Source: a bacterium (GTDB lineage: Bacteria; Oederibacteriota; JAJYGY01). Taken from it: a stretch of DNA of 11,145 nucleotides. The DNA lies in NCBI GenBank assembly GCA_021790555.1, contig JAJYGY010000086.1, positions 1 to 11,145 of the forward strand, written 5' to 3'. Under the pieces are notes generated by a model, which was not told the origin of the DNA, ran no database searches, and worked only from the letters and a program-made list of their open reading frames with translations. Shown one piece after another: positions 6,900 to 11,145 of the stretch; the stretch's first letter is position 1, and each line of letters begins with the position of its first letter. Both the position numbers and the translations under genes were made by a program.

Positions 6900-7706
6900 A
6901 TGAGCACCAAGTTTCCGGTCTTTTCGGGCCTGGTTCTGGCGGCCTGCCTGGCCTGCGCCCAGGCCCGCGCCCAGGCCCTTCCCGCCCCAAGGGGGCTGAC
7001 CGTGACGGCCGGGGATTCCGGCCCGGTCTTCCATTGGGACGCCGTCCCCCAGGCCCGGGCCTACCGCCTGGCGGTTTTTTCCGGCTCCAGGCTGCTGGCC
7101 GCGGTGTGGGTGCAGGGCACGGACTGGACCTGGGGAGGCCGGGTGCTGCCCCGGCTGGGCCGCCTGGAATCCACCAAGGTGCCGGCCCTGAAGGGCGGCG
7201 AATCCTACCGCTTCCTCCTGGCCGCGGCCGGAGCCGAGGGGGCCGGCAAATCCCCCTGGAGCGGCGGCGTCTTCTCCCTGCCGGAGGCCCCGCGGGCGGG
7301 CGCGGGCCTGGAATTCGCGGCTCCGCCGGCCTCGGAAGACTTCTCCGTGGGCGCGGACTTGAGCCCGGAAGCCGACGCTTCGGCCTCCACTCCCGAGGCG
7401 GTGGCCGGACCCACCCCGGCCTCTGCCACGGCCCTGGCCGGCGGGCCCGCCGGGGACGGGGTGGACACGCTTTCCCAAGGCCAGGGAATGCTGGCCCAGG
7501 GGCAGTGGCAACAGGCCCAGGCCCTTTTCAGGGACCTTTGCGCCCGCCAGCCCAAAAACGCCCTGGCCTGGCAGGGCCTGGGCGACGCCTACCTGGGCCA
7601 GGAATACCGCGTGGAAGCCATGGAAGCCTACCGCAAGTCCCTGGGCCTTCAGCCCCAAAATCCCAGGCTCCAGGAATGGATGAAAAAGAACGTCCGGCAG
7701 AACTGA
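6900..7706 (+). CDS. Secreted or lipid-anchored FN3-like/TPR protein
   Basis: A 268-residue protein with three visible parts. The N-terminus is an export signal: LAAC (13-16) is a perfect lipobox with Cys16, but QARAQA (21-26) also offers a signal-peptidase I site. Residues about 28-130 look like a fibronectin type III-like beta-sandwich (PAPRGLTVTAGDSGPVFHWD, then ARAYRLAVFSG, then ESYRFLLAAAG and SPWSGGVFSLP). A low-complexity Ala/Pro/Ser/Glu linker (about 131-185) joins it to about two tetratricopeptide repeats (188-265; ALFRDLCARQPKNALAWQGLGDAYLGQ and EAYRKSLGLQPQNP). It should act in the periplasm or at a membrane surface, binding other proteins. It lies 15 bases after the binding-protein gene and shares its terminator, so the two are probably co-expressed and may act together. 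I do not recognise a named family; the FN3 call rests on pattern only. Confidence 0.75.
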   Translation: MSTKFPVFSGLVLAACLACAQARAQALPAPRGLTVTAGDSGPVFHWDAVPQARAYRLAVFSGSRLLAAVWVQGTDWTWGGRVLPRLGRLESTKVPALKGGESYRFLLAAAGAEGAGKSPWSGGVFSLPEAPRAGAGLEFAAPPASEDFSVGADLSPEADASASTPEAVAGPTPASATALAGGPAGDGVDTLSQGQGMLAQGQWQQAQALFRDLCARQPKNALAWQGLGDAYLGQEYRVEAMEAYRKSLGLQPQNPRLQEWMKKNVRQN

Positions 7707-7729
7707 ATGGCGGCGATCCGGCGGGAAAG

Positions 7730-7754
7730 GGCGGCCTTGGGCCGCCTTTTTTTT
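7730..7754 (+). terminator. Intrinsic terminator after the FN3/TPR gene
   Basis: GGCGGCC (7730-7736) and GGCCGCC (7740-7746) form a perfect 7-bp GC stem with a TTG loop, followed by eight T (7747-7754). It ends the binding-protein/FN3-TPR unit. Confidence 0.95.
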
Positions 7755-7827
7755 GCCCCAACCCTTCGCAACCGCCTTCCGCGAAGCGGCACCCGGGCGG
7801 AAAAATGGCGGCCTGTTCCAGATCAAA

Positions 7828-7855
7828 TTCAAACCCTTCGGCCCTGGCTTAAAAT
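7828..7855 (+). promoter_or_regulatory. Candidate promoter for the ABC exporter operon
   Basis: TTCAAA at 7828-7833 (4 of 6 match to -35) and TAAAAT at 7850-7855 (5 of 6 match to -10) are spaced by 16 bases, in one of the few AT-rich patches between the terminator and the ATPase start. Transcription would begin near 7862, leaving a leader of about 105 bases before the ATG at 7968. It is supported by position and motif only. Confidence 0.4.
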
Positions 7856-7858
7856 TCC

Positions 7859-7893
7859 GGCCGGGGCGGTTCAAAGCAGACAAAATCCCGGCC
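7859..7893 (+). other. GC-rich hairpin in the exporter operon leader
   Basis: GGCCGGG (7859-7865) is fully complementary to CCCGGCC (7887-7893), enclosing a 21-base A-rich loop. It falls at or just after the predicted transcription start. No T tract follows, so it is not a terminator. It could stabilise the mRNA or bind a protein, or be chance in GC-rich DNA. Confidence 0.35.
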
Positions 7894-7967
7894 CCGCGGA
7901 TCTATCCAGTGCAGGGCCCCGGAGCCGCGCGGCTTCGGACGGACTTTCCAACCGGTGGGAGCGCGAA

Positions 7968-8672
7968 ATGGAGATCATCCGCTTCGAGGACGTCAGAAAG
8001 GATTATCCCCTGGGCAAGGTGGTGGTGCCGGCCCTCAAGGGCGTCAGCTTCGGAATCCAGGAAGGCGAGTTCTCCGCCATCGCCGGCCCCTCGGGAAGCG
8101 GCAAGACAACCCTGCTGAACCTGATCGGCTGCGTGGACACGGCCACGTCCGGCAAGGTCGAGGTGGCCGGCAGGGACACGGCCAGCCTCTCCGACTCCGT
8201 GCTGACCGGCCTGCGCCTCAACACCCTGGGCTTCATCTTCCAGAGCTTCAACCTGATCCCGGTCCTGGACGTGTACGACAACGTGGAGTTCCCCCTGTTG
8301 CTGAAGGGGGACCTGGAGAAGGCCGGCCGCCGCGCCCGCGTGCTGAAGTACGTGGAAAAGGTGGGCCTGAAGGATCACCTGCGCCACCGCCCCAACGAGC
8401 TTTCCGGGGGCCAGCGCCAGAGGGTGGCCATCGCCCGGGCCCTGGTCAGCCACCCCCGCCTGGTGCTGGCCGACGAACCCACGGCCAACCTGGATTCCGC
8501 CACCGGGGAATCCATCATCGCCCTGATGAAGGCAATGAACCGGGAGGAGAACACCACCTTCCTGTTCTCCACCCACGACCAGAAGATCCTCAGCCAGGCC
8601 CGGCGGGTCATCCGCCTGCACGACGGCCGGGTGGAGTCGGACACCGCCGGGGAGGCCGCCCGTGCTTCTTAA
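7968..8672 (+). CDS. ABC exporter ATP-binding protein, LolD/MacB class
   Basis: This 234-residue cytoplasmic ATPase powers the membrane proteins encoded directly downstream. All nucleotide-binding motifs are present: Walker A GPSGSGKTT (40-48), the Q-loop glutamine 92 in FQSFNLIP, signature LSGGQ (145-149), Walker B LVLADE (165-170) with Glu170, the D-loop region ANLDSATG, and the switch histidine 203 in STHD. The FQSFNLIPVLDVYDNVEFPLL stretch and the short length are typical of the LolD/MacB/FtsE-like group, which couples to FtsX-type permeases that move lipoproteins, drugs or peptides, or do mechanical work in the envelope, rather than import solutes. The ATG at 7968 is preceded by GGGAG at 7957-7961 and is where homology starts; the frame is open further upstream, but only through leader DNA. 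The 3' end overlaps the permease start by 11 bases, so the subunits are translationally linked. Confidence 0.95.
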   Translation: MEIIRFEDVRKDYPLGKVVVPALKGVSFGIQEGEFSAIAGPSGSGKTTLLNLIGCVDTATSGKVEVAGRDTASLSDSVLTGLRLNTLGFIFQSFNLIPVLDVYDNVEFPLLLKGDLEKAGRRARVLKYVEKVGLKDHLRHRPNELSGGQRQRVAIARALVSHPRLVLADEPTANLDSATGESIIALMKAMNREENTTFLFSTHDQKILSQARRVIRLHDGRVESDTAGEAARAS

Positions 8673-10761
8673 GCTGGCCCTGCGCAACCTGCTGGCCCGG
8701 CGCCTGAGGGCCCTGGTGGTGGGCTCGGTGGTGGCCTTCGGCAGCTTCCTGGCCGTGCTGGGAGGCTCCTTCGTCACCTCCCTGACCGCCAGCCTCCGCT
8801 CCAGCCTCACCCGCAGCATCGTGGGGGACATCCAGGTCTATTCCGACCAGGCCAAGGACGCCTTCTCCCTCTTCGGCTCGGGGTTTTCCGGCATGCCCGA
8901 CATCGGGCACATCGCCAACTTCCTGGAGCTCAAAAAATCCCTGATGGCCCGGTTTCCGGAAATCCGCGCCATGGTGCCGCAGGGCGTCAACGTGGCCATG
9001 TACAGCGCGGGCAACATCCTGGACGTCAAGCTGGCGGAGCTCCGCAAATCCTTCGCCGACCCTTCCTATCCAGCGGGGAAGCGCCGCGACCTGGAGGCCC
9101 ACCTGCGCGCCATCGTGGCCGCCACGGGGCAGAACTACCGCGACAACCTGGTGGCCAACGGCCTGGTGGGCCCCAAGGACGAGAAGAAGGACGAGGCCAA
9201 CCTGGCCAGGGCCCGGAACCCGGCCTTCTGGGCCGGATTCGACGGCAACCCGGACCCCAAGCTGGAATTCCTCGAGAACAACATCGCCCCGCTGATCTTC
9301 GAGGACCACTGGCTGAACCTGATGTACATGGGGACCATCCCCCACCAGATGCAGGAGGCCTTCCCCCAGATCCAGATCGTGCGCGGCCGGATGATCCCCC
9401 AGGGCAGCCGGGGCATCCTCATCAACGAGTACGTCTACCAGAACGCCATCAAGGACCAGGTGGCCGTGCGGCTCGACCAGATGCGCGACGCCATCCGGGA
9501 CGACCACCAGACTTTCGCCTCCAGCGAGGCCCTGCGCCAGAAGGCCAGCGCCAACGTGTCCCAAGTGGGCGACATCCTCACCGAGCTCAGCCCCTCCGGG
9601 GCCTCCGGGCTGGAGGCCGACCTGAACGGCCTGCTGGGCCCGGCCGGGGAGGGGCGGGACCTGCGCTCGCGGCTGAAGCTCTTTTTCGACATGGACGACG
9701 GAAACTTCCAGCAACGCTACGGATTCTTCTACCGTTGCGTCGCGCCCCGCATCGTGCTTTACCGCCTGAAGGTAGGCGACGTCTTCCCCCTGACCTCCTA
9801 CGCCCAGTCGGGCTTCTCCAAGTCGGTCAACATGAAGATCTGGGGCACCTTCCGCTTCAGCAATTTCGAGCATTCCCCGCTGGCGGGGGTCTTCAACCTG
9901 ATGGACATGGCCTCCTTCCGCGACCTCTACGGGTTCATCACCCCGCGGCGCAGGGCCGAGCAGGCGGCCCTGGAGGCGCAGATGCTGAAGGAGGACTCCA
10001 GCCTGGACGAAAGCCAGAAGGATTTCGCCGAACTCTTCACCCACAAAAAAAGGGAGGCCAGTCCGGCCGGAAGCGTCCCGGCCAGGGTCCCGGAGAGCCG
10101 CCGGGAGCTCGCCGGGGACAAGGCGCGCCAGCGCGCGGTGTATTCCCAGGCCGTCAGCGACGAGGCCATGGAGGACGGCCCCTGCCTCAACGCCGCCATC
10201 GTGCTTAAGAGCCCGGACCAGGCGGGGCGCCTGATCCCGGCCATCAACGCGTATTCCAAGAGCCGGGGCCTGGGAGTGCGGGCCGTGGGATGGGAGCAGG
10301 CCTCGGGCGTGCTGGGCCAGATCGCCGGCGTGGTGAAGTGGCTCCTCACCGGCTTCATCGCCATCATCTTCCTGGTGGGGGCCTTCATCATCCAGAACGC
10401 CATGTTCATGGCCACCATGGAACGCACCGTGGAGATCGGCACCATGCGGGCCATCGGGGCCAAGCGGGATTTCATCCAGAAGCTGATCTTCGCCGAGACG
10501 GCGGCCCTTTCCATCGTCTTTTCGGCCCTGGGGGTGGCCCTGGGACTGGCCGCGGTGCTCTGGCTGGGCCGGGTGGGGATTCCGGCGCCCAACCTGCAGA
10601 TGAGTTTCCTGTTCTCCGGGTCGCGCCTGTACCTGCGGGTGGGGCCGGCCATGCCGCTGGTGGTGCTGGCGCTCACCGTGCTGCTCAGCCTGGGCGCCAG
10701 CCTGTACCCGGCCTGGCGGGCCAACCAGGTTGCGCCCATCCGGGCCATGCAGCACGAGTAA
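8662..10761 (+). CDS. FtsX/LolE-type ABC permease with enlarged periplasmic domain
   Basis: A 699-residue inner-membrane protein with the type VII (MacB/LolCE) exporter layout. TM1 lies at about 17-38, followed by a very long extracytoplasmic region (about 40-555) and then three membrane segments at about 559-580, 612-637 and 664-688. The cytoplasmic loop after TM2 holds MERTVEIGTMRAIGAKRDFI (586-605), the conserved FtsX-domain coupling segment, and the end reads LYPAWRANQVAPIRAMQHE, classic for this family. LolC and LolE have about 400 residues, so the periplasmic part here is roughly twice as large; it includes charged, low-complexity stretches (DEKKDEANLARARN, and the Lys/Arg-rich region around 455-495). 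It starts with GTG at 8662 inside the ATPase gene, six bases after GGGGAGG (8649-8655). A second, related permease follows after 40 bases. The cargo is unknown; outer-membrane lipoprotein release or peptide/drug export are the family options. Confidence 0.9.
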   Translation: MLLKLALRNLLARRLRALVVGSVVAFGSFLAVLGGSFVTSLTASLRSSLTRSIVGDIQVYSDQAKDAFSLFGSGFSGMPDIGHIANFLELKKSLMARFPEIRAMVPQGVNVAMYSAGNILDVKLAELRKSFADPSYPAGKRRDLEAHLRAIVAATGQNYRDNLVANGLVGPKDEKKDEANLARARNPAFWAGFDGNPDPKLEFLENNIAPLIFEDHWLNLMYMGTIPHQMQEAFPQIQIVRGRMIPQGSRGILINEYVYQNAIKDQVAVRLDQMRDAIRDDHQTFASSEALRQKASANVSQVGDILTELSPSGASGLEADLNGLLGPAGEGRDLRSRLKLFFDMDDGNFQQRYGFFYRCVAPRIVLYRLKVGDVFPLTSYAQSGFSKSVNMKIWGTFRFSNFEHSPLAGVFNLMDMASFRDLYGFITPRRRAEQAALEAQMLKEDSSLDESQKDFAELFTHKKREASPAGSVPARVPESRRELAGDKARQRAVYSQAVSDEAMEDGPCLNAAIVLKSPDQAGRLIPAINAYSKSRGLGVRAVGWEQASGVLGQIAGVVKWLLTGFIAIIFLVGAFIIQNAMFMATMERTVEIGTMRAIGAKRDFIQKLIFAETAALSIVFSALGVALGLAAVLWLGRVGIPAPNLQMSFLFSGSRLYLRVGPAMPLVVLALTVLLSLGASLYPAWRANQVAPIRAMQHE

Positions 10762-10801
10762 GGGCGGGCAACGCGGCCGCCCCCCACGACAAGGAACCCC
10801 G

Positions 10802-11145
10802 ATGAACCAGCTGTTCCGCATCGCCTTCCGAAACCTCCTGGCCCACCGCGCCCGCAGCCTGGTCCTGGGGCTGGCGGTGGCCTTCACGGCCTTCGTGCTG
10901 AGCGTCCTGCTTGAGACCACGTCCGGCATCCGGCGCACCGTGGAGGACGCCACCACCACGCTCTATTCCGGCCAGCTCAACGTCAACGGCTGGTTCAAGC
11001 CCGACGTGGGCGCGGCCTGGCCCGTGCTCAACCACCGCGCCAAGGTCCTGGCCGACGTGCGCGCCATCTTTCCGGACGCCCGCGCCGTGGTGGACCGGCA
11101 GATGGCCTACGGCAAGGTGGTGGCAGAGAAGGCCAGCCTCACCTC
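10802..11145 (+). CDS. Second FtsX/LolC-type ABC permease, N-terminal part (3' end outside window)
   Basis: The ATG at 10802 has AAGGA at 10791-10795, six bases upstream, and opens a frame that runs off the right edge (114 codons visible). It reads MNQLFRIAFRNLLAHRARSL, then VLGLAVAFTAFVLSVLLETT as TM1 (about 20-40), then the start of an extracytoplasmic domain. This matches the first permease position by position: RNLLARRLRALVVGSVVAFG there against RNLLAHRARSLVLGLAVAFT here, followed by GDIQVYSD against SGQLNVNG. The two are therefore paralogous partners. One ATPase plus two different permeases is the LolCDE arrangement, giving an asymmetric complex. Total length and C-terminus cannot be judged. 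Confidence 0.88.
   Translation, partial: MNQLFRIAFRNLLAHRARSLVLGLAVAFTAFVLSVLLETTSGIRRTVEDATTTLYSGQLNVNGWFKPDVGAAWPVLNHRAKVLADVRAIFPDARAVVDRQMAYGKVVAEKASLT

Noticed and set aside
5582..7852. A 756-codon + strand frame
   Set aside because: It overlaps two genes in another frame, is almost all Gly/Arg/Pro/Ala, and reads through the terminator at 7730-7754.
5673..7883. A 736-codon open frame on the - strand
   Set aside because: It runs opposite two genes with signal peptides and domains and across a terminator. Its composition is biased to Gly/Pro/Arg/Gln with no motifs.
7707..7967. N-terminal extension of the ABC ATPase
   Set aside because: The extension covers the terminator and leader DNA. 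The ATPase fold begins at MEIIRFEDV (7968) with a normal ribosome site.
8608..10959. A 783-codon open frame on the - strand
   Set aside because: It is antisense to the FtsX-type permease and crosses both ends of it. The content is low complexity with no family features.

Overview
The window is a GC-rich stretch (for example 44 of 60 bases are G/C at 1021-1080) with seven complete or near-complete genes, one 5'-truncated gene and one 3'-truncated gene, all on the + strand, plus one tRNA. An IspE of the MEP isoprenoid pathway, two proteins with lipoprotein-type signals and a LolCDE/MacB-class exporter point to a diderm (Gram-negative type) bacterium. The phylum cannot be fixed from this sequence. 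The ispE/tRNA-Gln pairing recalls deltaproteobacterial-type genomes, but that is recollection, not proof. I see no transposase, integrase, CRISPR array, phage gene or rRNA.

Left block (1-2293): the end of a TPR protein overlaps by ATGA the start of an AEC-family (auxin efflux carrier) permease, followed after 16 bases by ispE starting at TTG. This looks like one transcription unit. The last part of ispE and the following ~250 bases change abruptly to AT-rich DNA (15 of 60 bases G/C at 2341-2400). That DNA holds candidate promoter elements and hairpins ahead of a complete tRNA-Gln(UUG) at 2547-2620.

Middle block (2621-5590): right behind the tRNA lies a long GH35 beta-galactosidase with both catalytic glutamates and no signal peptide. 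It is closed by a clear intrinsic terminator.

Next block (5661-7754): a two-gene unit encodes a type I periplasmic-binding-fold lipoprotein (LivK-like, but with no transporter genes beside it in this window) and a small secreted protein with an FN3-like domain and a C-terminal TPR. It ends in a textbook terminator.

Right block (7755-11145): after a ~210-base leader with a candidate promoter and a GC-rich hairpin comes an ABC exporter operon of LolD/MacB type: ATPase, a 699-residue FtsX-type permease with an unusually large extracytoplasmic region, and the start of a second permease that leaves the window. One ATPase with two different permeases resembles LolCDE.

I did not find a clear new defence or mobile system. 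The most interesting points are the orphan binding-protein/TPR pair (possibly a split analogue of the LpoA architecture), the enlarged exporter permease, and the AT-rich, structured tRNA-Gln/beta-galactosidase junction.
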